The translations under genes and the position numbers were made by a program. From contig NZ_JBGJZL010000006.1 of NCBI RefSeq assembly GCF_042610375.1, positions 186,001-250,000 of the forward strand: DNA of 64,000 nucleotides, given 5' to 3'. The notes beneath the pieces were generated by a model. That model made no database searches and had not been told where the DNA came from. It worked only from the letters and a program-made list of their open reading frames with translations. This DNA comes from CTSoil-075 sp042610375. GTDB lineage: Bacteria; Bacillota; Negativicutes; DSM-13327. Positions 51,461-60,689 of this stretch are shown here, in pieces. How positions within the stretch are numbered: position 1 is the first letter of the stretch; the number at the start of each line of letters is the position of its first letter.

Positions 51461-53290
51461 TTAACGAAATTTAGGAACACTAAACTTCATCTTAGTTCCA
51501 ATTCCTAGTTCAGATTCAACCCATACTCGACCACCGAGCTGACGGATCAGTGTCCTGACATAAGCTAGACCTAATCCGTCACCAGGTACATCCTGTTGAC
51601 CGGTCCTTCGAAAAATTTGGAAGATCTTTTCATAATCATTTTCATCAATGCCTCTTCCATTATCTTCAATAACAAAAATGTGTCTTTCATTTTCATCGCT
51701 GCAGGTTATGGAGATTTTACCCAAACGATTAGGCATTTGGTATTTTACAGCATTATCCAACAAATTTCCAATAATTTGTTCCATCGCTACACGATTTGCT
51801 TTGACAGTAGGTAGTGGTCCGATCGTTACCTGAATATGATTAGCTTCGATTTGATGCTTTAAGGACTGAATTGCCTGATTGAGAAGAGGCCCCATATCTA
51901 CATCCTGCAATACTAAATCTTGTCTCCCCATACGAGCCAATCCGAGAAGGGCATTGACCATTCGATCTAGCCGATCAACAGAAGAATAAATAAATTTTAA
52001 AGAGTCAGGTACATCTCGATCAAGTAATTGATCTACCTTTTCTTGTAATTCATCTGGCATGTGTACTGAATCAGTTTTTAAAATATGTCTCATGACAAAA
52101 AGTGATTCCTTTAGTTCATGAGAAAACCCTTTGAGATTGACCATTGGGCTACGAAAATCATGGGCAATGCCATTTGCAAAAGACGTTAGCTCTTTATTGG
52201 TTTCCATAAGTTCTTCTGAATAACTTCTAAGTTGATGTTCATTTTCGATAAGAGTTTTTTCGACTGCTTGACGTTCCATAATTTCTTCTTCTAATGCAGC
52301 ATTAATATCCTGTAATCCTTGTTCGCTTTCTCTGCGGGATTGTTCTGCAGCTTGCCGCTCCATAATTTCTTCTTCTAAAGTAGCATTGATGTCTTGTAAC
52401 CGTTGTTCACTTTCTCTAAGAGATTGCTCAGCCCCATGTCGCTCCATGATTTCTTCTTCCATTGCAGCATTAATATCTTGCAGTTCTCGCGTTCGTTCAG
52501 CAACCTTAAACTCTAATTCATTGTTAAATCCCTGCAAAAGAGCATTCATATGGATGATCGCTTCTTCGGCCTTTTTCTTTTCCGTAATATCATGATTAAT
52601 CTCCATCATCGAGATGGGATTACCCGCTGTATCCCGATTAAGAGTTTGATTGCTTTGCACAACAATCGTTACACCATTCTTACAAGTGTGAGTCAATTCG
52701 CCTTCCCATTGCCCCCGCGTTAATAACTCAGCTTTTATGGCCTCTGATGACTGAGGGAATTGAGTTTTTAATAATTCATGTGTTATTTCTCCAATAGCCT
52801 CGTCAGCGGTGAAACCATATCCTTTCTCGGCCCCTCGATTCCAGTAAATAACCCGACTATCTAAGTCACGTACCATAATATAATCGGCTGCCGCATCAAG
52901 GAGTTCAGATTTTGTCGCTAATTCGACCTTAGAATCACGTAATTTGATCTGAGCGCGTTGCATCATTTCACACACAGCTGAAATAATACAACAACTGAGA
53001 AAAAATATCCCCACGGCTAGTTGATCACCAAAAGCATCGATTCGAATGGACCCCAAGGGCTCTACCCAAAGTAAGGTTGACAATAAGCCCGAAAGACACG
53101 TTGCCAATAAGCCAGGAAAAAATCCCCCATAAGCAGCTACGATTGTCACAGCAGGATAAAGCATCAGGTAAGGAGCACGGTTCCCTAGCTCTGAAAAGAA
53201 TCCAATCCGTAGACCTACACTGATAGCAACAACCAAAACGGCAACAACATAGCCGCTCCAGCTTCGACGATTATTGAGATCCCAAAACAT
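51461..53290 (-). CDS. Membrane sensor histidine kinase with PAS and tandem coiled-coil repeats
   Basis: 609 residues: a four-helix DUF4118-type membrane domain (~10-110; PYLMLYPAVTIVAAYGGFFPGL), PAS domain (~130-245), a coiled coil that includes three near-identical 28-residue repeats (about 267-350, each starting LQDINA and containing EEEIMER), then HisKA with His377 in IAHDFRSPMVNLKGF and HATPase (NNLLDNAVKYQ, EDNGRGID, GDGLGLAYV). Resembles phytochrome-type kinases of cyanobacteria in its H-box (AHDFRSP). The response regulator lies directly upstream in the same operon. Confidence 0.9.
   Translation of the reverse strand: MFWDLNNRRSWSGYVVAVLVVAISVGLRIGFFSELGNRAPYLMLYPAVTIVAAYGGFFPGLLATCLSGLLSTLLWVEPLGSIRIDAFGDQLAVGIFFLSCCIISAVCEMMQRAQIKLRDSKVELATKSELLDAAADYIMVRDLDSRVIYWNRGAEKGYGFTADEAIGEITHELLKTQFPQSSEAIKAELLTRGQWEGELTHTCKNGVTIVVQSNQTLNRDTAGNPISMMEINHDITEKKKAEEAIIHMNALLQGFNNELEFKVAERTRELQDINAAMEEEIMERHGAEQSLRESEQRLQDINATLEEEIMERQAAEQSRRESEQGLQDINAALEEEIMERQAVEKTLIENEHQLRSYSEELMETNKELTSFANGIAHDFRSPMVNLKGFSHELKESLFVMRHILKTDSVHMPDELQEKVDQLLDRDVPDSLKFIYSSVDRLDRMVNALLGLARMGRQDLVLQDVDMGPLLNQAIQSLKHQIEANHIQVTIGPLPTVKANRVAMEQIIGNLLDNAVKYQMPNRLGKISITCSDENERHIFVIEDNGRGIDENDYEKIFQIFRRTGQQDVPGDGLGLAYVRTLIRQLGGRVWVESELGIGTKMKFSVPKFR
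52277..52495 (-). repeat. 84-bp tandem repeat inside the kinase gene
   Basis: Three units spaced exactly 84 bp (starts at 52277, 52361 and 52445 on the + strand), encoding 28-residue units of the type LQDINA-x-EEEIMERQAAEQS-RESEQ. The units are close to identical at DNA level; 84 bp is a whole number of codons and of heptads (28 = 4 x 7), so the coiled coil phase is kept. Confidence 0.88.
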
Positions 53291-53334
53291 CTCTTCTCCT
53301 CCTCCCTCATGATCAAAGAAATAGCAACTGCCAA

Positions 53335-53793
53335 CTATGTCCTGCTATTATCTCCTAGGGAATTTGTTTCAACTAGAATAGGAAATTCCATAATCGACAA
53401 CAACATTCCCAATGTTTGGATTGTTATGCAAAATTTATCATATTGAGTTGGCTTGGTAATAAAAATATTACAACCCAACTCATAAGAAATTCTAATATCT
53501 TGATGAACGTCTGTCGTTGTCAGAATAATAACGGGAATACTTTTAGTTTTATGGTCAGACTTAAGTTTTTTCAATACTTGATGTCCATCTAATACTGGCA
53601 AATTTAAATCCAAAATAATTACAAATTCTGCATGGGCTCTCTCATCAGGAAGAGAATTAAAAAAATCTAAAACACTTTGTCCATTATCAAATACCGTAAT
53701 TTCATCGGAAATTCCAGAACGACGTAAGTTCTTCATGATGAGAAGGGCATGGCCGGAATCATCTTCGACTAATATAATTCTTATCTGTTTCAC
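53335..53793 (-). CDS. Single-domain response regulator (Rcp1-like)
   Basis: 152-residue receiver: acidic pair Glu10-Asp11-Asp12, phospho-acceptor Asp62 in IILDLNLPVLDG, Thr in LTTTD and Lys in ITKPTQ. The extended alpha-beta loop (SLPDERAHAE) is typical of Rcp1-type regulators paired with phytochrome-like kinases. It has no output domain, so it probably relays phosphate or binds a partner. It lies 44 bp upstream of the kinase at 51461-53290, its probable partner. Confidence 0.92.
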   Translation of the reverse strand: MKQIRIILVEDDSGHALLIMKNLRRSGISDEITVFDNGQSVLDFFNSLPDERAHAEFVIILDLNLPVLDGHQVLKKLKSDHKTKSIPVIILTTTDVHQDIRISYELGCNIFITKPTQYDKFCITIQTLGMLLSIMEFPILVETNSLGDNSRT

Positions 53794-53895
53794 GCTTTAC
53801 TTTCCTCCCGAATCCTTCTATAATCTCCACTTATTTCAATCTATTATTTGATAAATAATTCTATATAAAACTGATATAATCCTTTCGATTTGTCG

Positions 53896-53953
53896 AAAAA
53901 ACAGGTGTATATTTTGACCTTTTACCAAAGATCAAAATATACACCTGTTTTTT
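53896..53953. terminator. Very strong bidirectional terminator
   Basis: 22-bp perfect stem AAAAAACAGGTGTATATTTTGA / TCAAAATATACACCTGTTTTTT with a 14-nt loop. Confidence 0.92.
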
Positions 53954-53968
53954 GATAATTACTTATAA

Positions 53969-54211
53969 ATAAGTTTTTTTTAATGATCATAAGTTTTTTA
54001 GTAAATTAACAATTTTTTTTTCTTCAAAAGGTTTTATGACAAAACTATAGGCACCTTCTAAGGCAGCCTTTTTCAATAAATTTTCTTGCNATAAGTTTTT
54101 TTTAATGATCATAAGTTTTTTAGTAAATTAACAATTTTTTTTTCTTCAAAAGGTTTTATGACAAAACTATAGGCACCTTCTAAGGCAGCCTTTTTCAATA
54201 AATTTTCTTGC
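53969..54211. repeat. Exact 121-bp direct duplication around an N (assembly join)
   Basis: 53969-54089 and 54091-54211 are identical, separated by a single ambiguous base at 54090. Both are the 3' end of the CheY-like gene. The identical ends and the placeholder N indicate two contig ends that overlap and were joined without merging. Confidence 0.9.
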
Positions 54212-54462
54212 CCTCGCGCCGTCACCATCACTACTTTTGCACCCTGATTGATTTCTCGAATACGTCTTAAGGCTTCCACGCCACAAGTTACAGGCATGGT
54301 AATATCCATGGTTGTAATATCTGGTTGAAGTTCTTCATACTTTTGTATCGCCGCTTCACCATTTTCCGCCTCTCCAACCACTTCATAGCCATTTTTCTCT
54401 AACATATTTCTTAAAGTATTTCTCATAAAAATTGCATCATCAACAATTAATATTTTTTTCAT
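54109..54462 (-). CDS. CheY-like single-domain response regulator
   Basis: 117 residues: Asp8-Asp9, phospho-acceptor Asp53 in TTMDITMPVTCG, Thr in MVTARGQ and Lys in VIKPFE. Closest in style to the Firmicute CheY. A longer frame to 54498 exists, but GGGAG before ATG 54462 sets the start. The 3' end is repeated after the N at 54090. Overlaps by 23 bp with the preceding small gene (54440-54688), so translation is probably coupled. No chemotaxis genes adjoin it. Confidence 0.92.
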   Translation of the reverse strand: MKKILIVDDAIFMRNTLRNMLEKNGYEVVGEAENGEAAIQKYEELQPDITTMDITMPVTCGVEALRRIREINQGAKVVMVTARGQENLLKKAALEGAYSFVIKPFEEKKIVNLLKNL

Positions 54463-54688
54463 GGTGTTCTCCCTCTCTCCAGTTCGGTAACCCACCATTA
54501 TTTTCTACTTGATCTTTTATACTAGTATTTTTAATCACCGGTGTGTGATATCTCCTTGCTTTGGTTAGAATTCTTTTTTCCCAGTATTCATATTGTGATT
54601 GGTAAGAAACATCCATATTTCGTGTTTCAAATACTAAATAATTAATTGCTATTTCTAGAAGACTTTTGCAATGTTTATCACTAATCAT
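54440..54688 (-). CDS. Small hypothetical protein upstream of CheY-like gene
   Basis: 82 residues, no family recognised. ATG at 54688 has GGAGAGG 6 bases ahead and is better than the outer start at 54721. The sequence is polar with a possible amphipathic helix at the start (KHCKSLLEIAINYLVFETRN) and an aromatic YEYWEKR; the last 20 residues (NWREGEHHEKN...) are encoded in the region overlapping the next gene's start and could be under weak constraint. Shared operon with the CheY-like protein suggests a signalling partner. Confidence 0.55.
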   Translation of the reverse strand: MISDKHCKSLLEIAINYLVFETRNMDVSYQSQYEYWEKRILTKARRYHTPVIKNTSIKDQVENNGGLPNWREGEHHEKNINC

Positions 54689-54752
54689 TTGTTTCCTCTC
54701 CTCATTGCACATTTTTATCAAGTCTCTTCTTATTTATTTCTCATTAAAATAT

Positions 54753-54790
54753 GCAAAAATCATGCCAAAGTAATTTGACATGATTTTTGC
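54753..54790 (-). terminator. Hairpin in the gap between the NtrC-type gene and the small gene
   Basis: 12-bp perfect stem GCAAAAATCATG / CATGATTTTTGC with a 14-nt loop; read on the minus strand it lies after the NtrC-type gene. Confidence 0.7.
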
Positions 54791-54836
54791 TGATACATTC
54801 TATAAAAATTTAATATTTGTTGTACTATTTTTAGTT

Positions 54837-54869
54837 TATACCATTTTTGGTATATACAAAAATGGTATA
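54837..54869. terminator. Inverted repeat behind the NtrC-type gene
   Basis: 13-bp perfect stem TATACCATTTTTG / CAAAAATGGTATA with a 7-nt loop, six bases after the stop codon; flanked by short direct repeats TACTATTTT. A second stem with the hairpin at 54753-54790. Confidence 0.55.
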
Positions 54870-54874
54870 GTGTA

Positions 54875-56350
54875 CTATTTTGTATGATTTTCTCCATCGA
54901 GACGATAACATAAGGATCTGCGACTCATTTCTAAATAACGAGCTGTCTTACTTTTATTCTGCTGATTTAATAATAAGGCCTCTTCAATAATCCGCATCGT
55001 CAAATTTTCAAGTGAAAATGGCGTATTCGGTAGCATGATGCGAACTCCGTTCCATTCAAAAGATTGTTCATGATCCATAGAAGAACTCTGAGATGTATCC
55101 CTTGCCATTGCTCCTTTATTCAAAGCAACCAAATGCTCCCTTGTCAATTCTTCTTCATTGAACATCAATGTAACCCATTCCATCAAATTCCGTAATTCTC
55201 TCACATTACCTGGCCAAGTATGATTCAAAAGAAGTTTTTCTGCCGCTGGATGAATCGTATGAAATCTTTTTTTTCGTTGTAGCCCAAATTTAATTAAAAA
55301 CTTTTTAGCTAAGGGTAAAATATCTTCAGTCCGCTCACGAAGTGGTGGTATACGAATATATCCGATATGCAACCGAAAGAATAAGTCTCGACGAAAAGTT
55401 CCGCGTTCAACACTATCTTGTAAATTTACATTCGTAGCACCAATAATTCGGGTATTTAATGTTATTTTTTTGATCCCGCCTACTCGATAATATTGTCTTT
55501 CTTCCAAAACCCTAAGAAGTTTAGCCTGCAAGAGTAAGGGCATTTCGCCTATTTCATCTAAAAATAGAGATCCAGCATTAGCGAGTTCGAATTTTCCTTT
55601 TTGCCCTTTTGCCAGTGCACCAGAGAAAGCCCCTCCCTCATACCCAAATAATTCACTTTCAAATAAAGTTTCTGCAATCGCTGCGCAATTGATATCAATA
55701 AAAGGATCAGAGATTTCTTCTGAATGACCATGAATATATCGGGCAATTAGTTCTTTACCAACTCCCGTTTCACCTTCAATCAAAACAGGTACACTCCGAT
55801 CATTCCGATACACTTCCGCTTGTCTAATGACTTCTTTCATACTATCGGAAAATACAGAGAGAGAGTTGAGTCCCATCTCTTGATAAAGCCTCTCTTGCAT
55901 TCGTGTAAGCTCATCCTGCTTAGATCGAACAGCTGCATTGACCTGTTGCTCAAACTGATTAGTAAGAAGATGATTCTCCGCTTTTAAACTATAATGTTCC
56001 GCAATTCTTTCTACTACAATTTCTAATTCATCAAAATTTAAGGGTTTTCGCAAATAATCGTAAGCTCCAGCGCGAAGAGCTGCGAGAACAGTATCCATAT
56101 CGCCAAAACCAGTCATTAAAATAATCTCTGGAACTGGAAATACATTAGCCTTAATATAACAAAGCAATTCAAGACCAGACATTCCTGGCAGACTGATATC
56201 AGAGATGACTAAAATAAAAGTATGATTTTGAATTGCCTTAATGGCTTCTTGACTGTCACCTACTTCGATGACACTATGCCCAAGCTCAGTCAAAAATTTT
56301 GCTAAATATCCTCGAGAGAGAGGTTCATCATCAACTACCAATATATTCAT
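54875..56350 (-). CDS. NtrC-family sigma-54-dependent response regulator
   Basis: 491 residues: receiver (phospho-acceptor Asp51, Lys in RKPLNFDE), linker coiled coil, AAA+ domain with Walker A GETGVGKE, sigma-54 contact loop GAFSGA (residues 240-245; GAFTGA is standard), Walker B LFLDEIGE, the Arg finger region (FRRDLFFRL), and a Fis-type helix-turn-helix (NKSKTARYLEMSRRSLCYRL). It activates promoters of the -24/-12 class with sigma-54. It overlaps by 4 bp with the gene of the large hybrid kinase, its cognate sensor. Confidence 0.93.
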   Translation of the reverse strand: MNILVVDDEPLSRGYLAKFLTELGHSVIEVGDSQEAIKAIQNHTFILVISDISLPGMSGLELLCYIKANVFPVPEIILMTGFGDMDTVLAALRAGAYDYLRKPLNFDELEIVVERIAEHYSLKAENHLLTNQFEQQVNAAVRSKQDELTRMQERLYQEMGLNSLSVFSDSMKEVIRQAEVYRNDRSVPVLIEGETGVGKELIARYIHGHSEEISDPFIDINCAAIAETLFESELFGYEGGAFSGALAKGQKGKFELANAGSLFLDEIGEMPLLLQAKLLRVLEERQYYRVGGIKKITLNTRIIGATNVNLQDSVERGTFRRDLFFRLHIGYIRIPPLRERTEDILPLAKKFLIKFGLQRKKRFHTIHPAAEKLLLNHTWPGNVRELRNLMEWVTLMFNEEELTREHLVALNKGAMARDTSQSSSMDHEQSFEWNGVRIMLPNTPFSLENLTMRIIEEALLLNQQNKSKTARYLEMSRRSLCYRLDGENHTK

Positions 56351-59300
56351 ACTCGTTCTCCTTGCATCTTAACATTATGAATCAAGATCCGAATACTTTG
56401 ATATCCTTCAGATTGTGCTACGCTTACTTTTCCATCTTTTTTGTCCCAATAAGAGCTAAACCTCCATTTAACTAATCTTTGAAAAAATGGATCTTGTACT
56501 TTAAACTCTAGCGTAGGCCCCGTTAGCAAGGAAAGTATAATAAATATATTCTCACTGCCTCCTGATAACATATGATTTTCAACTAATTCAAGCAGAGTCA
56601 AAATAATAGCTCTTTTAAGTGAGGAAGGTTTGACTTCAATAAAAAGATCTTCACACTCTTGTGTAAATACTATTTCTACTTTATTGCGTATAAAATAGGC
56701 ATTCAGTAGTTGTAAAATTTCTTGTACAGTTACCTGTAAGTCAATTTTACTATTAGCTTCTTGTCCGGGATTTTGAAAATACCCAACACCGCTGTTAAGT
56801 AAACTTTCTATACGTCTTACTTGCCGCCGAACTTCTTCCATTTCGTCAGCATACTCGGCAGCGGACTGCAGTTTTCCTTTTTTTCGGTAATAGGCTGCCA
56901 TATTAGTAATATTAGAAATAATACTAAGAGGTTGTTTTAACTCATGTACCCACCACCTAGTGACAATTTCCATATAATCAGTATAAATATCTTGGCGTGG
57001 AGCCCATTCCTTATGAGACACTTGTTTCTGAAATAAAGAAGGTATAAGATTTGCCTTTGATTTCATGGGACCTTTATATGGAAAATGATCCTGAGTAGTC
57101 AAACTTATTTCAATCGCATGAACCATATCTTCCATCGATATTGGTTTATGAAGAAAAGCACTAAAACCAACTTCATAAGCCCGTTCTTCATCAATCAAAT
57201 AACTATATCCCGTACATAAAATAATCGGTATATTTTCACGAATCGTCCATATACTAAGGGCCAACTCCTCCCCAGTCATATCTTTCATCGTTTGATCTGT
57301 AATGATGAGATCAAATTCATTAGGTGCCTTTAGAAAAATTTCTTTTCCCGCTCTTCCACTAGAAGCTCCCGTTACGAAGTACCCAGCTCTACGTAAAGCA
57401 TCTACATGCAGCTTAACCAAGATCTCCTCGTCATCTACAAATAAAATTCTAGCGTGACTCGTATTTTTCAGTTTTTCAGTCGAAGGGATTACTTCAGCTA
57501 TTTCTGTAACAATCGGCAAATAGATGGTAAATTTGCTTCCTTCTTCGATTTTACTTTCGACCTCAATAACTCCTCCATAAGATTTCACTAAGCCATGAAC
57601 GACAGCTAATCCCATACCAGTCCCTTCACCCTGGGGCTTAGTCGTAAAAAATGGTTCGAAAATCCGATTCATAACCTGAGGTTCCATGCCAATTCCTGTA
57701 TCAGAAACGATGAGTAAGCAATACTCCTCCCCCAATAATTGAAGAAATTGTGCTTCTTCTTTCTCAATCTTTTTCTTACTAAGTCCAATCTGCAATGTCC
57801 CACCTGTTCTGCGCATAGCCATTTCCGCATTAATACACAAATTGATGATAATCTGAAAAAGTTGCGTAGGTTCCCCTTTTACATAAAAATCACTATCCCC
57901 TACGTCTTGACATATTTTTATATTTGATGGGAGGGTAGCCTTTAGAAAAAGTAATACTTCATGGATAACTTTTTTCAAATCTACCTGTTGAATGTTGTTA
58001 TCAGTAGGGCGACCAAAGGTCATAATTTGTTTAATGAGAGCCTTAGCTCGATTTCCAGCATGCATGACTTCCTGCAAATGGTTCTGTACACGATCAATCT
58101 CTGGTAATTCTCTCAGTGCAAGTTCGGTATAACCCATCATTGCAGATAAAATATTATTAAAGTCATGTGCAATACCACCAGCAAGAGTTCCAACTGCCTC
58201 CATTTTTTGTGTATAGCGTGATTTCTCCTCCATCAAGCGTTTCTCAGTAATGTCGGCTATATTCGCCATAACCCACTGATAGTCATCAAAAGAAATATGA
58301 CTAAAACGAAATTCTAAGACGCGAGTCTGTCCGTTCTCTTGGCAATAATCACATATCATTTGATGCTGGCCAGAGTCATCGGACATTCGTTGATAAGCAT
58401 CATGCCCACGATCACCCAAGAGAGAAATGAGATTTTTTCCGACTACACCCTCATCCTTTACGTTAAAAATAGATTGAGCCTGCACATTTGCTTCAAGCAC
58501 TTCCCAGGAATTTAAATTTAATATTAATATTCCATCTGACGATTGCTCCATCAAAGCTCGATAACGCCTTTCGCCGAGTTGGTATTGTTCTAAGGTTTGT
58601 CTAAGAGATTCTTCTTTTAGACTAAGGGCTACCTGATCAGTAATCGAAACAGTAAATTCCTGTTCGGGCAGGGACCAACTACGCATCCTTTCCATATTAC
58701 AATAACTTACCATACCTATGACTTTTCCACGTGAGCTGATTGTTACAAAAGCAGCTGTCTTAATATTTTTAAATAAAGCATCTTCTTTAAAATCAGTAAA
58801 TAGAGGATTATTTTGAATATCTCCAGATAAAATGACTCTTTGTTTTTCTATTTCCTTTTTAAAAAGAGAATTTGGTGGTAATGTGATTTTATCATTGGCA
58901 GGAAACAGCGTAGGTCCTAATTGATACATACCAATTCGAACAAGTTCTGTAATATCTTCGTTAAAAAGAAGAATCGACACTCGATCAACGAGCAAGGTCT
59001 GAGCCGCTAACATACAAATTTTTTCAATTTTATCTTCAGTTTTTACAAACTGCTCTTGATAAAGTTCTAATAATACTTTTTGGTGATTAATAATTTGTGC
59101 CTGGCGGTCTGCCAATTCTTTCTCGGCTAATTGCCTGGTAATAATATTACAAAACATGTCTCCGGATAACTTCAAAAAAGACCAATCTCTCGTTAACCAC
59201 TCTTCTGCAATCACATTACATTCAAAAATAATAAAACCATATATTTCATCTCTCACCATGGGAATTAAAATAAAGCCACTATTCTCATTCTCCATAGTAG

Positions 59301-60369
59301 ATTCCTGACGATTGCCAAGAGCAACAACAATATTTTTTTGTTTAGCTAATTCTTTCCAATGATCTGCTATCGTACTCGTTGGTTGAAGATCTATTTCATT
59401 AATATTTTTATACCACTCATATAAAATACAAACTTCATCATTGTCACTCAACCAATATAAAAAGGCTTGATCGGCTCCAATTAATTGGCTTATTTTTCCT
59501 AAAGTCGTATACATTGTTCTCGAAAATTGGGTAGGCGCTGAAAAAAATGTTTGCGAGGCATTCATTAAAATATTTTCAAAAGCCATTCTCAGGCGCAATG
59601 CTTGTTCTGCTTTTTTTTGCTCAGTAATATCCCGTACAATAGCAGAAAAACCACGATGGCGTCCATCATTTTCATAAATGGAAGATAGAGTCACAGAAAC
59701 ATAAATACTGACTCCACCTTTTTGTATATGCTCAGTTTCATAGGCTTCCAATTTATCCCCTGCACTCAATATATCAAAGAAAATCATATCCATCTCTCTA
59801 TATTGAGGAGAAAGCAAATCTAAATAAAGAGATCCTATCGCCTTTGCGGATGAATAACCATATATTTTTTCAGCAGCATGATTCCAATACTGAATAATCC
59901 CTTTTAGATCCATAGCAATAACTGCATCTTCAGAAAAGGTAATAATGGCAGCCTGATTTTTCAATAATGCGAAGGTTTCTTTATCTAAATTTTCTTTTTG
60001 AATTTTTTCCACGACTTGTTCAATAACCTGAGGTAATTGCTCTAAAAAGTTAGTGTCTTTTACTAGGTAATCTCTCGCACCATACTTAAACATCTCTGCA
60101 ACTTTTTTTTCATCACCGTAACCTGTCATCACAACGAATGGAATTTCTCCAAATTTTTCTTGAACCTTTTTGATCAATTGTCCGCCAGTTACTTTTTGTA
60201 ATTGATAATCTACCAACAACAGCATTGGCTTATTATTTTCAATTTCTTTTAGCGCCTTTATTTCATTCGATGCCTGAAAAGCATCCCAACCATGCCGACA
60301 AAGTAATTTCACAATTAACTGGAGCAATCCTTCATCATCATCGACGATTAGAATTTTACCTCTATCCAT
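56347..60369 (-). CDS. Hybrid sensor histidine kinase with two receivers and a second kinase-like module
   Basis: 1340 residues, soluble. Order: receiver (1-~125; Asp54), PAS (~145-265), two GAF-like regions (~285-420, ~430-600), PAS (~610-720), HisKA with GIAHDFNNILSAMMGY, HATPase (NLCINAEMAMR, DTGIGMEP, GTGMGLAVV), second receiver (~985-1100), then a second kinase-like stretch (~1150-1340) with HELKQPLSIISNITN but an ATPase domain lacking the N- and G-boxes. Position at the head of an operon with the NtrC-type activator makes it the sensor. The H-box AHDFNN is of the NtrB/DegS class. Confidence 0.9.
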   Translation of the reverse strand: MDRGKILIVDDDEGLLQLIVKLLCRHGWDAFQASNEIKALKEIENNKPMLLLVDYQLQKVTGGQLIKKVQEKFGEIPFVVMTGYGDEKKVAEMFKYGARDYLVKDTNFLEQLPQVIEQVVEKIQKENLDKETFALLKNQAAIITFSEDAVIAMDLKGIIQYWNHAAEKIYGYSSAKAIGSLYLDLLSPQYREMDMIFFDILSAGDKLEAYETEHIQKGGVSIYVSVTLSSIYENDGRHRGFSAIVRDITEQKKAEQALRLRMAFENILMNASQTFFSAPTQFSRTMYTTLGKISQLIGADQAFLYWLSDNDEVCILYEWYKNINEIDLQPTSTIADHWKELAKQKNIVVALGNRQESTMENENSGFILIPMVRDEIYGFIIFECNVIAEEWLTRDWSFLKLSGDMFCNIITRQLAEKELADRQAQIINHQKVLLELYQEQFVKTEDKIEKICMLAAQTLLVDRVSILLFNEDITELVRIGMYQLGPTLFPANDKITLPPNSLFKKEIEKQRVILSGDIQNNPLFTDFKEDALFKNIKTAAFVTISSRGKVIGMVSYCNMERMRSWSLPEQEFTVSITDQVALSLKEESLRQTLEQYQLGERRYRALMEQSSDGILILNLNSWEVLEANVQAQSIFNVKDEGVVGKNLISLLGDRGHDAYQRMSDDSGQHQMICDYCQENGQTRVLEFRFSHISFDDYQWVMANIADITEKRLMEEKSRYTQKMEAVGTLAGGIAHDFNNILSAMMGYTELALRELPEIDRVQNHLQEVMHAGNRAKALIKQIMTFGRPTDNNIQQVDLKKVIHEVLLFLKATLPSNIKICQDVGDSDFYVKGEPTQLFQIIINLCINAEMAMRRTGGTLQIGLSKKKIEKEEAQFLQLLGEEYCLLIVSDTGIGMEPQVMNRIFEPFFTTKPQGEGTGMGLAVVHGLVKSYGGVIEVESKIEEGSKFTIYLPIVTEIAEVIPSTEKLKNTSHARILFVDDEEILVKLHVDALRRAGYFVTGASSGRAGKEIFLKAPNEFDLIITDQTMKDMTGEELALSIWTIRENIPIILCTGYSYLIDEERAYEVGFSAFLHKPISMEDMVHAIEISLTTQDHFPYKGPMKSKANLIPSLFQKQVSHKEWAPRQDIYTDYMEIVTRWWVHELKQPLSIISNITNMAAYYRKKGKLQSAAEYADEMEEVRRQVRRIESLLNSGVGYFQNPGQEANSKIDLQVTVQEILQLLNAYFIRNKVEIVFTQECEDLFIEVKPSSLKRAIILTLLELVENHMLSGGSENIFIILSLLTGPTLEFKVQDPFFQRLVKWRFSSYWDKKDGKVSVAQSEGYQSIRILIHNVKMQGERV

Positions 60370-60689
60370 CTTTCGCTCTCCTTTACAAGGATTTTTTTGA
60401 ATGATCGACGAGTTTCACAAAATCTCCTCTGGTTGCCCCAATCAGAGTTGTAATGGACATCTTTCCATATGTGGAGTCGCGTCGCCTGGAGTCGTTCATT
60501 TCCAACCATATCATATTGCTACATTCGCCATAATTTTCTAAATTCCTACATTATTGTCAATTACATTTTTTACAAGAACTATTCATACTCCAAGAAAAAT
60601 AGTCATGAAATAAAGAGCCACAACCCACCTTATACGTGAATCATGACTCAAATTTTTTTATTAAAATTCGAACGATCACCTAGCTCGTT
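60370..60689. other. Intergenic region between PDT gene and hybrid kinase gene
   Basis: About 320 bp, no gene. It holds AGTCATGA (60601-60608) / TCATGACT (60641-60648) with T5 on the minus strand (60600-60595), a weak terminator for the exported prephenate dehydratase operon, and a twice-repeated GGAGTCG (60474-60480, 60489-60495) upstream of the kinase. Confidence 0.5.

Noticed and set aside
53969..54089. A second, broken CheY-like gene
   Set aside because: It is an exact copy of the 3' end of the neighbouring gene and abuts an N, so an assembly artefact is far more likely than a pseudogene.
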